This document shows positions 53,970 to 62,067 of a DNA stretch of 64,000 nucleotides, one piece after another. The number at the start of each line of letters is the position of its first letter. Within the stretch, counting starts at the first letter, position 1. The stretch lies in NCBI GenBank assembly GCA_017634455.1, contig JAGBNK010000020.1, positions 113,990 to 177,989 of the forward strand, written 5' to 3'. Under the pieces are notes generated by a model. It worked only from the letters and a program-made list of their open reading frames with translations, was not told where the DNA came from and did not search any database. The position numbers and the translations under genes are program-made. The DNA comes from Lachnospiraceae bacterium. GTDB lineage: Bacteria; Bacillota; Clostridia; Lachnospirales; Lachnospiraceae.

Positions 53970-54887
53970 TTAATTGCGCTTATTAGCGTATGTATCTATA
54001 AGTTCATCAATTGTATCAACCAAATTACCAATCTCAGGCTTTGTCAACTGAGCATCAGCACCAAGGGATTCACCCTTTCTTCTAATTTCTTCATTAATCA
54101 AAGAAGAGAAAATAACTACAGGAATACCTTTTAATGTGTCATCATCCTTTACAAGCTTTGTAAGTCTGTGACCATCCATAAGTGGCATCTCAATATCAGT
54201 TACAATAAGCTGAATCTTATCGAGAACAGTGCCTTCTTTCTTCATATCAACAAGCTTTTCCCAAGCTTCCTGACCATTCATATTGATATTCAGATTTGTA
54301 TATCCTGCTTTTCTCAAGCACTCGCATATAAGCTTGCTAAGCAAAGCTGAATCCTCTGCGATCATAATAGTTGTATCGCCTCTGTCCTTCTTTACATAAT
54401 TTTCCATATCTGAAACTTTCAATCCTGTTTCTGGATTAATATCAGATACAATCTTCTCGAAGTCGAGAATAACAACCAACTTGTCCTCAAGTTTAATTAC
54501 ACCAGTTGAAACAGCAGCCTCATCAGAGCTGATAGTAGCATCCGGCTTAATAATCTCTTCCCATGATACTCTATGAATTCCAATAACTTCATCTACATGG
54601 AAAGCTGTATTTAATTTATTAAAGTTAGTAATAATGAAAAGTCCCTTGTTATCAGGATTCTCCTCTAACTTTAAGCACTTTCTCAAATTAATAACAGATA
54701 TCATTGTATCTCTTGGCATAAAGATACCTTCAATACAAGGATGTGAATTAGGAAGCGGAGTAACAGGTTGGTAGAGTAAAATCTCTCTAATCTTTGCTAC
54801 ATTAATTCCGTAGTGATTGTCATCAATGGTAAATTCCAGAATCTCTAACTCATTTGTTCCAGATTCCAATAAAATATTTGTGTCCAT
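53970..54887 (-). CDS. cheV: Chemotaxis coupling protein CheV (CheW-receiver fusion)
   Basis: Residues 12-160 are a CheW domain (LEFTIDDNHYGINVAKIREIL), and residues 172-300 are a response-regulator receiver with phospho-Asp231 in LIVTDIEMPLMDGH and a conserved Lys in QLTKPE. CheV couples chemoreceptors to CheA and aids adaptation. It is separate from any che operon here. GGAGG precedes the ATG. The next genes on either side (lipoprotein, acidic membrane protein) have no known chemotaxis role. Confidence 0.95.
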   Translation of the reverse strand: MDTNILLESGTNELEILEFTIDDNHYGINVAKIREILLYQPVTPLPNSHPCIEGIFMPRDTMISVINLRKCLKLEENPDNKGLFIITNFNKLNTAFHVDEVIGIHRVSWEEIIKPDATISSDEAAVSTGVIKLEDKLVVILDFEKIVSDINPETGLKVSDMENYVKKDRGDTTIMIAEDSALLSKLICECLRKAGYTNLNINMNGQEAWEKLVDMKKEGTVLDKIQLIVTDIEMPLMDGHRLTKLVKDDDTLKGIPVVIFSSLINEEIRRKGESLGADAQLTKPEIGNLVDTIDELIDTYANKRN

Positions 54888-54920
54888 TCCTTTTTCCTCC
54901 CAACAAAGTTGTATGATAAA

Positions 54921-55610
54921 TTATTGTAGTTTTACATTAAATACTTGATCGCCCTTCGACACTTGCATAGTCATGGATGTTAAATCCTGTACATACAAGC
55001 TATTGCAAGTAAATAAAAGAACCAAATCTTCACTTGCTCCAGGCTCAAGATTATCATTGTAATATGTTGATAAATCAATTTGTGATAATGTAGAATAATT
55101 CTCTGCTGTAACATTATCATTTATTGATAATTTATAACCAATACTATTATTTAATAAATCAACTGCTATAGGTGCATCTGTTGTATTGGTTGCCGTGAAG
55201 TTTAATACAATATAACTATTACCTTCACCGGCATCAGGGATAGCAACATCAGGTGTATCTACTGTTTGAACAACCTCATAGTCAACAAAACCAAAAGTCA
55301 CACCTTCTATTCCCATTATATCTGAAAATGATGAGATGGATTCCGTCTCATAATCATTTTCTTCAGCATGTTTAGCTGCTTCTTCCTCTTCTTTAGCCTT
55401 CTTCTCTTCCTCAGCCTTTTTTATTCTCTCAGGATTAACGAAGGAATATCCCTCATGGGATGCTCTGTTATACTTTGCTATCATCTTGGAAGAATAAAGT
55501 ACAATCTTCTCTTCCTCTTCAGGTGTTAGCTCGTACATCTTGGTACATCCACTAAAAGAAAGGCAAATACAAAACAAAAGAATACATAGAATACTTTTCT
55601 TGTATTTCAT
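54921..55610 (-). CDS. Lipoprotein with DUF4352/DUF5067-like immunoglobulin-type domain
   Basis: The 229-residue protein has a lipoprotein signal peptide (KKSILCILLFCICLSFSGC, lipobox FSGC), a charged helical linker rich in Glu/Lys/Ala (about 65-90), and a C-terminal beta-rich domain (VVQTVDTPDVAIPD, SYIVLNFTATNTTDAPI) like telokin-type DUF4352/DUF5067 domains of Firmicute lipoproteins. It is probably anchored on the outer face of the membrane. The start at 55610 has AAGGAG 7-8 nt upstream. A candidate promoter lies about 40 nt further up. Confidence 0.78.
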   Translation of the reverse strand: MKYKKSILCILLFCICLSFSGCTKMYELTPEEEEKIVLYSSKMIAKYNRASHEGYSFVNPERIKKAEEEKKAKEEEEAAKHAEENDYETESISSFSDIMGIEGVTFGFVDYEVVQTVDTPDVAIPDAGEGNSYIVLNFTATNTTDAPIAVDLLNNSIGYKLSINDNVTAENYSTLSQIDLSTYYNDNLEPGASEDLVLLFTCNSLYVQDLTSMTMQVSKGDQVFNVKLQ

Positions 55611-55649
55611 ATTAAACTCCTTGAACAATATAGTCCTACACTTAGTTTA

Positions 55650-55678
55650 ATGTTACCATTCTTATGAGTAATATTCAA
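55650..55678 (-). promoter_or_regulatory. Candidate promoter of the lipoprotein-cheV unit
   Basis: On the minus strand TTGAAT (55673-55678), a 17-nt spacer and TAACAT (55650-55655) match 4 of 6 positions each. Confidence 0.4.
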
Positions 55679-55703
55679 CTAAAATTTAGCCAATATTCTG
55701 AAT

Positions 55704-57197
55704 TTAGCATTCTAATTCAATCCAGAACTCAACTCCATTTTCCTTATTTTCCACACCATATTTTTGATTCAAATCTTCCATTACAGCTTTTACAATTGAC
55801 AAGCCAACTCCTGTTCCACCATATTCTCTGGTTCTGGCTTTGTCCACCTTGTAAAATGTATCCCAAAGGTAAGGCAATGACTCCTCAGGAATCGTATCTC
55901 CGCTGTTAAATACGCTCAGTCGGCAATGGCCATCAATTTTCTCCAGCTTGAGTCTGATATATTTATCATCTCCCTTGCAATAATGCACAGCATTACTTAA
56001 ATAATTATTGATAACCTGCTCAATGGCATATTCATCTGCATAAATGTCCATCTCCTCAGCATATTCAAACTCAAAACGTATATTATTCTGTTCAAATATC
56101 AGCTTATAGGAAGGAAGCATATTTTCAATGAGATTTATAATATTAATTCTCTGAATATCCAACTGCTCTGATCCCATTTCCAACTGATTCAGGTTAATCA
56201 GCTCCAGAACCATCTTGTTCATTCGATTAGCCTCATCCAGAATAACATCGCAATAGAACTCTCTGCTCTCCGGATCATCATTAATTGAATCCTTGAGACC
56301 TTCTGCATAGCCGGATATAACTGCAATTGGCGTCTTCAACTCATGACTTACATTTCGAATGAATTCTTTCTGCTTGTGCTGATTCTCCTCTTTCAGGACA
56401 ATATCTCGCTTTAACGCATGGTTCGCATTTTTCAACTCGATAATCTTCTGCTCCAGAGTCTCCGAAAGTTCATTCATATGCTCCCCGAGAATATCAATTT
56501 CATTTTTCTTCAGCTCATCGCTTGGAAAATATTTGACATTGAAATCCATCTTGGACATACTCTCTGAAATCTCAGTAAGTTTCAGAATCGGGCGAGTAAT
56601 CTTGTGAGTTAAAATAATAGTAGCATACACACTTACAATAATAGCGAAAATACTACCTATAAGGAAAAACTTATTGGAAATCCTAGCACTCTCCTTCATA
56701 CTCTCAAGAGGGCTTCTAAGTAAAATCAAATTACCATCATCCAAAGTTCCCCACAGCACAATATAATCTTCAGACAGTCTGTCGTCTTCCATTCGCAGTA
56801 TTGTATAATTATCATTTTTCAACCAGATTTTATCATGGCCCTTGAGATTAGTGCCTACAATAGCGTCCATAAGTATGCCATAGTTAGACGCATTGTCTTT
56901 ACCAGTTGAATAAATAGTACTGCCGTCAGACTCTAAAATCACAATAGCCATGTTGTTGTTTGCATGGAGTCTCTCCATGGATAAACTGAACTCTATGCTA
57001 CCTTGGTTGTCATTGTTGTACCACTGATTAATCTGCTGATAAGCATCAGTCATGGCAGATGCTTTCTCCTGAATATAATAGAAACCAAGTAATGAAGTAT
57101 TCATTGTGGCAATAAATCCAATTACCAGCATAATAACTATTATGAACATCATTGCTATTTGGTAATTCAATCTAACGAACTTATATTTCGATTGCAT
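55704..57197 (-). CDS. Membrane sensor histidine kinase
   Basis: The 497-residue kinase has TM1 (about 12-38), an extracellular sensor domain (39-170), TM2 (about 176-197), HAMP (198-250), HisKA with phospho-His285 in NVSHELKTP, and HATPase_c with NYLSNAVHYC and GGTGVGLSIV. The ligand is not recognisable. It follows the response regulator gene by 39 nt, and the two form a two-component system. AGAAGGTG precedes the ATG. Confidence 0.94.
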   Translation of the reverse strand: MQSKYKFVRLNYQIAMMFIIVIMLVIGFIATMNTSLLGFYYIQEKASAMTDAYQQINQWYNNDNQGSIEFSLSMERLHANNNMAIVILESDGSTIYSTGKDNASNYGILMDAIVGTNLKGHDKIWLKNDNYTILRMEDDRLSEDYIVLWGTLDDGNLILLRSPLESMKESARISNKFFLIGSIFAIIVSVYATIILTHKITRPILKLTEISESMSKMDFNVKYFPSDELKKNEIDILGEHMNELSETLEQKIIELKNANHALKRDIVLKEENQHKQKEFIRNVSHELKTPIAVISGYAEGLKDSINDDPESREFYCDVILDEANRMNKMVLELINLNQLEMGSEQLDIQRINIINLIENMLPSYKLIFEQNNIRFEFEYAEEMDIYADEYAIEQVINNYLSNAVHYCKGDDKYIRLKLEKIDGHCRLSVFNSGDTIPEESLPYLWDTFYKVDKARTREYGGTGVGLSIVKAVMEDLNQKYGVENKENGVEFWIELEC

Positions 57198-57236
57198 TTT
57201 TCACCTTCTAATTCAAATATTCTAAATCAAAATGAT

Positions 57237-57914
57237 TTAGGGAATTTCAAACTTATATCCCATTCCCCAGATTGTCTTAATATAATCGCCTCGCTTGCCA
57301 AGCTTAGCTCTCAATTTCTTCACATGAGTATCAATTGTACGTGCATCACCGAAATAATCATATTCCCATACACCGTTCAAAATCTTGTCTCTTGACAATG
57401 CAATATCCGCATTTTCCATAAAATATGCCAGAAGTTCAAACTCCTTGACACTCAAAGTTACATCAATTCCACCAGCTGTTACCTGATGAGCCTTCTTATC
57501 CAGCACAATTCCGCCCATCTCCAACTTCTGATTATCCTCAGAATCACCATGGGCTCTCTTGTACAAAGCATTTACCTTAGCTACTAAAATCTTTGGGCTA
57601 AATGGTTTTGATATAAATTCATCCGCTCCACACTCGAAACCATTTAACACATCATTTTCTTCACTCTTGGCTGTTAAAATAATAATAGGAATATCAGATA
57701 CTGCTCTAATTTCACGGCATACTGTATATCCATCCATCTCTGGCATCATAACATCCAAAATAGCCATATCAATACTTCTATCCATATAGAATTTATCCAA
57801 AGCAGCCTGGCCGTCTATAGCTGTTGTAACAACATATCCCTCACGAACCAGATAGTCAGATAGAAGTTTCAATAATCTAGATTCATCATCTGCAATAAGT
57901 ATTTTCTTTGACAT
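57237..57914 (-). CDS. OmpR/PhoB-family response regulator
   Basis: The 225-residue protein has a receiver domain (1-120; phospho-Asp54 in AILDVMMPEMDG, acidic pocket in IADDES, Lys in FISKPFSP) and a winged-helix DNA-binding domain (130-225; DARTIDTHVKKLRAKLG, GMGYKFEIP). It is the partner of the downstream histidine kinase. A 6-4-6 palindrome (57952-57967) upstream could be an autoregulatory site. Regulon unknown. Confidence 0.95.
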   Translation of the reverse strand: MSKKILIADDESRLLKLLSDYLVREGYVVTTAIDGQAALDKFYMDRSIDMAILDVMMPEMDGYTVCREIRAVSDIPIIILTAKSEENDVLNGFECGADEFISKPFSPKILVAKVNALYKRAHGDSEDNQKLEMGGIVLDKKAHQVTAGGIDVTLSVKEFELLAYFMENADIALSRDKILNGVWEYDYFGDARTIDTHVKKLRAKLGKRGDYIKTIWGMGYKFEIP

Positions 57915-57951
57915 AATCTCATTCTCGTCCTTTCGCTTTTTCTAAAATCTT

Positions 57952-57967
57952 AACATACTAATATGTT
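57952..57967 (-). promoter_or_regulatory. Palindrome upstream of the response regulator gene
   Basis: AACATA-CTAA-TATGTT lies 38 nt upstream of the start codon. It is a possible binding site. No clear -10/-35 pair was identified around it. Confidence 0.3.
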
Positions 57968-57992
57968 GCCTATGTGAACTCGTGACGATTTT

Positions 57993-58847
57993 TTACTGAT
58001 TTTGAGTCACATTTTGTGTCGCACTTGGATTAGTCTGTGTTGATTGACTTCCATTTTGCGCCACATCAGGATTAGTCTGTGTTGATTGGCTTCCACTTTG
58101 CGCCACATCAGGATTAGTCTGTGTTGATTGACTTCCACTTTGAGATGCATCAGAATCAGTCTGTGTTGGCTGAGTTCCACTTTGAGCAGCATCTGGAGTT
58201 GCCTGGGTCGGCTGAGCCTGTTGCTGCAGCTTCTCCTCCCTCTCCTTCAACTCATTCTCTCTCTTATTAAGAGCTGATTCCTTGTCAGATAGTTCCTGAG
58301 CCCAGGAAGCATATTCATTGGTTATCTGCTCTTTATAATTTAAAATATTGGGGCTATTGATGGTGGAAGCCACATAAAACATTCCAATAACCATCAATAG
58401 CAAAGCAATTGTTGTTATTCTAAAAATCGAAGTCAGTGTCTTGTACTTCTTCAGTTCTCTTTCAATCTTCTTAGGCTTAACTTGGCCATTAGTCCTTGAT
58501 TCTGACCTTGTTTTCGTCTTGGCATTTTCAACCACATTTGATTTGGTATTCAAATTGGAATCCTCTGCCCTATCCATAACTTCTTCAGAGACTTCCTCTT
58601 GGAAATCATTTTCTACAGATGCATTCTCCAGCTTGACAATCTGAGCCTCCATCTTTTTCATGAATGCCAGACCTATTGATGTATGAAACACATTCTGCTT
58701 CTGAAGCTGATCATAGACTGATTTCACAGCACTTAGATTATTGACATCCAACTGCTTGGTTATATATTCAATTGCCTGATACTCTTTCTGAGCCTCATTG
58801 GCTTCATCCAATGTACCAAATTCAAATTTTCCAACTTTATAAGCCAT
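57993..58847 (-). CDS. Membrane protein with coiled coil and 14-residue repeat tail
   Basis: This 284-residue protein is not assigned to a family. Its cytoplasmic N-terminal helical domain (1-90, TLDEANEAQKEYQAIEYITK) is followed by a basic linker, one membrane helix (about 142-164), a coiled coil (about 180-212) and a tail of Gln/Ser/Thr-rich repeats with unit QSGSQSTQTNPDVA. The tail should lie outside the cell. The start at 58847 has AGGAGA 6-7 nt upstream. It precedes the two-component genes by 78 nt and may be cotranscribed. Confidence 0.7.
   Translation of the reverse strand: MAYKVGKFEFGTLDEANEAQKEYQAIEYITKQLDVNNLSAVKSVYDQLQKQNVFHTSIGLAFMKKMEAQIVKLENASVENDFQEEVSEEVMDRAEDSNLNTKSNVVENAKTKTRSESRTNGQVKPKKIERELKKYKTLTSIFRITTIALLLMVIGMFYVASTINSPNILNYKEQITNEYASWAQELSDKESALNKRENELKEREEKLQQQAQPTQATPDAAQSGTQPTQTDSDASQSGSQSTQTNPDVAQSGSQSTQTNPDVAQNGSQSTQTNPSATQNVTQNQ
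58017..58184 (-). repeat. Four tandem 42-bp repeats in the coding sequence
   Basis: Four in-frame 42-bp units encode 14-residue repeats (QSGTQPTQTDSDAS, two QSGSQSTQTNPDVA, QNGSQSTQTNPSAT), with degenerate part-units on both sides. The two central copies are almost identical in DNA, which suggests recent duplication and possible length variation among strains. Confidence 0.93.
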
Positions 58848-58877
58848 AAGCATTCTCCTAAAACTATATATACTGTT

Positions 58878-58906
58878 ATTATATTATATTTCCGCAAATA
58901 TGATAA
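58878..58906 (-). promoter_or_regulatory. Candidate promoter of the repeat-protein gene
   Basis: On the minus strand TTATCA (58901-58906), a 17-nt spacer and TATAAT (58878-58883); a second, overlapping TATAAT lies at 58883-58888. Confidence 0.45.
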
Positions 58907-58943
58907 GATAATATATGATTATAAACGAAAGGAGCAGCGACAT

Positions 58944-60212
58944 ATGGCAAGACAACATACTTATATATGCATAGACCTGAAATCCTTCTACGCATCAGTT
59001 GAATGTGCGCATAGAGGACTGGATGCTATGACAACTAGGCTGGTTGTTGCTGATCCTACTCGAACAGATAAAACCATCTGTCTGGCAGTAAGCCCTGCCC
59101 TCAAAGCACTGGGTGTTAAAAACAGATGCAGATTGTTTGAGATTCCCAAGAACATTGACTATATAATTGCACCGCCTAGAATGCAGGCTTATATTGAATG
59201 TTCCGCTGATATATACGAGATTTATATGAAATATATCGCCAAGGAAGACATCTATGTCTACTCCATTGACGAGGCTTTCATGGATGTTACAGAATATCTG
59301 TCTCTATATCAAATGTCTGCCAAAGAACTTGGTCAGACCATTATGGCAGATATATACAACACCCTCGGCATTAGAGCAACCTGTGGTATTGGAAGCAATA
59401 TGTATCTGGCCAAGATTGCCTTGGATATAACTGCCAAACACTCTCCTGATTTCATTGGAGAATTGACAGAAGAAAGCTTCATCAAAACACTGTGGAAGCA
59501 CACTCCTCTGACTGACTTCTGGAGAATCGGAAGAGGAACTGCAGACAAACTGGCCCAGTATGGTATAACAACCATGGAACAAATCGCCAAAACAGATGAG
59601 GATTTCCTCTACAAATTATTTGGCAAGGATGCCGAACTATTAATTGATCATTCTCGAGGAATTGAACCTGTGACCATGGAGGATGTGAAAAACTACAAGC
59701 CATCTACCAACAGCTTATCAAGTGGCCAGGTATTGATGCGTGATTATAAATTCGAAGAAGGTATGCTGATAGTAAAGGAAATGATGGATTTATTGTGTCT
59801 TGATATGGTATCACAGGATTTAGTCACAAATTCTATCACCCTGCATGTGGGATATTCAAACAGTTTAAACATCCCGCCAGCACATGGAACTACATCAATG
59901 AACTATTCTACCAATTCAGATCTTATATGGGTTCCTGCCATTGAGAAATTATACAAAGAAATCATTAATCCTATGCATCCTATTCGCAGAATCAATATAA
60001 CCTGTAATTCTGTAACTCAAGAAGAATGCCATCAATACAATTTCTTTGTTGATGCTGTAGAATTAGAAAGAAATAAAAAGATTCAAAAAGCTGTAATACA
60101 GATTAAGGATAAGTTTGGTAAAAATGCAATTCTAAAAGGAATGAACCTGCAGGAAAGCTCAACTATGCAAGAGAGAAATAATCAGATTGGAGGTCATCGC
60201 AGTGGCGACTAA
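58944..60212 (+). CDS. Y-family DNA polymerase (UvrX/UmuC-like)
   Basis: This translesion polymerase (422 residues) has catalytic acids Asp11 in ICIDLKSFYASVEC and Asp109-Glu110 in VYSIDEAFMDV. The finger region is followed by an HhH-type thumb (FWRIGRGTADKLAQYGI) and a little-finger domain. It fits the UvrX/YqjW group of Firmicutes rather than DinB because of its YolD-like partner. AAGGAG precedes the ATG. I found no recognisable LexA box in the 90-nt upstream region. It is one of three plus-strand genes. Confidence 0.9.
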   Translation: MARQHTYICIDLKSFYASVECAHRGLDAMTTRLVVADPTRTDKTICLAVSPALKALGVKNRCRLFEIPKNIDYIIAPPRMQAYIECSADIYEIYMKYIAKEDIYVYSIDEAFMDVTEYLSLYQMSAKELGQTIMADIYNTLGIRATCGIGSNMYLAKIALDITAKHSPDFIGELTEESFIKTLWKHTPLTDFWRIGRGTADKLAQYGITTMEQIAKTDEDFLYKLFGKDAELLIDHSRGIEPVTMEDVKNYKPSTNSLSSGQVLMRDYKFEEGMLIVKEMMDLLCLDMVSQDLVTNSITLHVGYSNSLNIPPAHGTTSMNYSTNSDLIWVPAIEKLYKEIINPMHPIRRINITCNSVTQEECHQYNFFVDAVELERNKKIQKAVIQIKDKFGKNAILKGMNLQESSTMQERNNQIGGHRSGD

Positions 60213-60537
60213 ACCAAAGTATAAAATGACAATTCAAGAACGCGCCAAGCAGTTCATGCCATTTGCCGCCCTCAAGGGATATGAGGAAGCTCTTCGGGCC
60301 AAGGAAGTAATTATCGTCGACAAAATAACTCTGTCTCCAGAAAAGGCCGAGGAATTAGATTATAAAATGCGAGGCATCCAAAGAGGTAGCATTGTAACCA
60401 TCATATATTATTCAGATAATAATTATATAAAAAAAACCGGCATGGTAGCTAAAATCGATGCTACCAGCCGATTCATTCAAATTATAAATACCAAAATAAA
60501 TTTTGATGACATCTATGATATTATTCTCGAGTCGTAA
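60202..60537 (+). CDS. YolD-like protein
   Basis: The 111-residue protein has the YolD signature ERAKQFMPFAALKGYEEAL near the N-terminus and a small SH3-like beta domain (GSIVTIIYYSDNNYIKKTGMV, split by turns). The GTG at 60202 is the best start, with GGAGG 8 nt upstream; this overlaps the polymerase gene by 11 nt. YolD-like proteins accompany UvrX/UmuC polymerases in Firmicutes and their plasmids or phages. Its 3' end overlaps the convergent receiver gene by 17 nt. Confidence 0.88.
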   Translation: MATKPKYKMTIQERAKQFMPFAALKGYEEALRAKEVIIVDKITLSPEKAEELDYKMRGIQRGSIVTIIYYSDNNYIKKTGMVAKIDATSRFIQIINTKINFDDIYDIILES

Positions 60538-60889
60538 TGATATGTATTATCTCAGATATATCCAGAGGTTTCTTGATAAAGCCATCACAAATCCCATCCA
60601 TATCCCACTCTGCTTCAGGCATAGATGTCATTAGATATATTCCACTTTTCTGCAATTTCTTATTATTTTCCAAATCACGAATGTGCTTAATTGTATCAAA
60701 GCCATTTATTCCAGGCATAATATAATCAATGAAGCACAAATCATAGGCATCCCGTTTTGATGCGCCCAAAGTATACAAATCAATCGCCTCGTCTCCCGTC
60801 TTGGCTACATCGCAGCTAGCATATTTCTCCAAAGACATGGAAACAAAATTACTAATTTTGCTATCATCCTCTGCTAATAATATTCTCAT
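60521..60889 (-). CDS. Single-domain response regulator (CheY-like)
   Basis: The 122-residue receiver without an output domain has an acidic pocket in LLAEDDSK, phospho-Asp55 in CFIDYIMPGINGFD, Thr/Ser in YLMTSMPE and Lys in FIKKPLD. No kinase is adjacent. It could act in chemotaxis or in a phosphorelay. AAGGGG lies upstream of the ATG at 60889. The stop codon lies inside the end of the convergent yolD-like gene. Confidence 0.9.
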   Translation of the reverse strand: MRILLAEDDSKISNFVSMSLEKYASCDVAKTGDEAIDLYTLGASKRDAYDLCFIDYIMPGINGFDTIKHIRDLENNKKLQKSGIYLMTSMPEAEWDMDGICDGFIKKPLDISEIIHIITTRE

Positions 60890-61219
60890 TGTCCAATTCC
60901 CCTTATTTCCAAAAACTCAAATGCACCCGTACATACTAATTAATAGTTTAATAATTATATTTATCATAACAAAAGTTTCGAAAACCGAAAACAGATTTGT
61001 TTCGAATTTTTGTAACAAAATAAATCCTATATTTTCTAACAGAATGCATAAATATTTCTATATAAAGCAAAAACGGCCCCTCAGCGGTGCTGCCGAGTGA
61101 CGCGTTTTTGTTTGGTGTGTATGTTATAAACTTATAAATAAGTCATAACCAAAATTAATATATGCAAGTAAAGTATACACAAATACTAACTAATATTCCA
61201 CCATAAATATAAAAATATT
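60890..61219. other. 330-bp intergenic region between cheY-like gene and tpiA
   Basis: AT-rich. It should hold the promoter of the cheY-like gene (no clear boxes seen) and the terminator of tpiA at 61068-61110. An imperfect inverted repeat built on TTCGAA lies near 60970-61010. I saw no further open reading frame with a ribosome site. Confidence 0.5.
61068..61110 (-). terminator. Terminator downstream of tpiA
   Basis: Outer arms CAAAAACG (61068-61075) and CGTTTTTG (61103-61110) pair perfectly and enclose a GC-rich inner part. A T5 tract lies in the descending arm on the minus strand. It lies about 110 nt beyond the tpiA stop. Confidence 0.6.
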
Positions 61220-61966
61220 TTAGTAATTTACAATCTTACCAAAGTCAGCCTTAAGTGAAGCTCCACCAACTAATCCACCATCAATGTTTGGCTTAGCGAA
61301 AAGCTCAGCTGCATTTGAAGCATTTACAGATCCGCCGTACTGAATACGAACTGAATCTGCTGTAGCCTGATCATACATCTCAGCGATGCACTCTCTGATT
61401 CCGCAGCATACTTCTTCAGCCTGGTCAGATGTAGCAGTCTTGCCTGTTCCGATAGCCCAGATTGGCTCGTAAGCGATTACTAAGTTTGCAACATCACTTG
61501 CTGCAACACCAGCTAAATCAGACTTAATCTGAAGTCTGATCCAATCCATTGTAACGCCCATTTCTCTCTGCTTAAGTGTCTCACCACAGCAAAGGATTGG
61601 TGTAAGACCTTTCTCGATAGCCTTCTTAACCTTCTTGTTAAGGAACTCATCTGTCTCACCGAAGTATTCTCTTCTCTCTGAATGTCCGATAACAACATAT
61701 TTAACACCTGCATCAACAAGCATATCTGCTGAAATCTCACCTGTGTAAGCACCCTTATCCTCGATGTAGAGGTTCTCAGCACCTACTTCTACATTTGTAC
61801 CCTTTACAGCCTCTACAACTGGTACGATGTCGATTGCTGGTACGCAATATACAACATCAACGTCCTGAGACTCTACAAGTGGCTTTAACTCTTCTACTAA
61901 TTTTACAGCCTCACTTGGAGTCATATTCATCTTCCAGTTTCCGGCTACAATCTTTCTTCTTGCCAT
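61220..61966 (-). CDS. tpiA: Triosephosphate isomerase
   Basis: This TIM-barrel enzyme (248 residues) interconverts dihydroxyacetone phosphate and glyceraldehyde 3-phosphate. Active-site landmarks are AGNWKMN with Lys, the electrophilic His in [13 protein letters not shown], catalytic Glu in [11 protein letters not shown] and the phosphate loop GGSVNASN. It follows pgk, across an intergenic stem-loop. AAGGAG precedes the ATG. Confidence 0.98.
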   Translation of the reverse strand: MARRKIVAGNWKMNMTPSEAVKLVEELKPLVESQDVDVVYCVPAIDIVPVVEAVKGTNVEVGAENLYIEDKGAYTGEISADMLVDAGVKYVVIGHSERREYFGETDEFLNKKVKKAIEKGLTPILCCGETLKQREMGVTMDWIRLQIKSDLAGVAASDVANLVIAYEPIWAIGTGKTATSDQAEEVCCGIRECIAEMYDQATADSVRIQYGGSVNASNAAELFAKPNIDGGLVGGASLKADFGKIVNY

Positions 61967-62005
61967 TTTTCAATTACTCCTTTTTATTAACATTTCAACA
62001 CATGC

Positions 62006-62044
62006 ATATGTCATCTGCCAAGCACAGCAAGGCAAATGACATAT
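62006..62044 (-). other. Stem-loop in the pgk-tpiA intergenic region
   Basis: Two 14-nt arms (62006-62019 and 62031-62044) pair with one mismatch across an 11-nt loop. No T-run follows on the minus strand, so it is more like a processing or stability element than a terminator. Confidence 0.6.
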
Positions 62045-62067
62045 CATGAATCAATATCAATTATAAA

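Noticed and set aside
58007..58192. 61-residue minus-strand frame with repeats
   Set aside because: It is the same 42-bp repeat array read in another frame.
57993..58250. CRISPR-like repeat array
   Set aside because: The 42-bp repeats are contiguous, in frame and without spacers.
58854..58943. SOS (LexA) box upstream of the Y-family polymerase
   Set aside because: No GAAC-n4-GTTC-like or CGAAC-type dyad is present.
60960..61015. TTCGAA-based inverted repeat as an operator
   Set aside because: The arms are imperfect and the core is self-palindromic and AT-rich; no promoter could be placed beside it.
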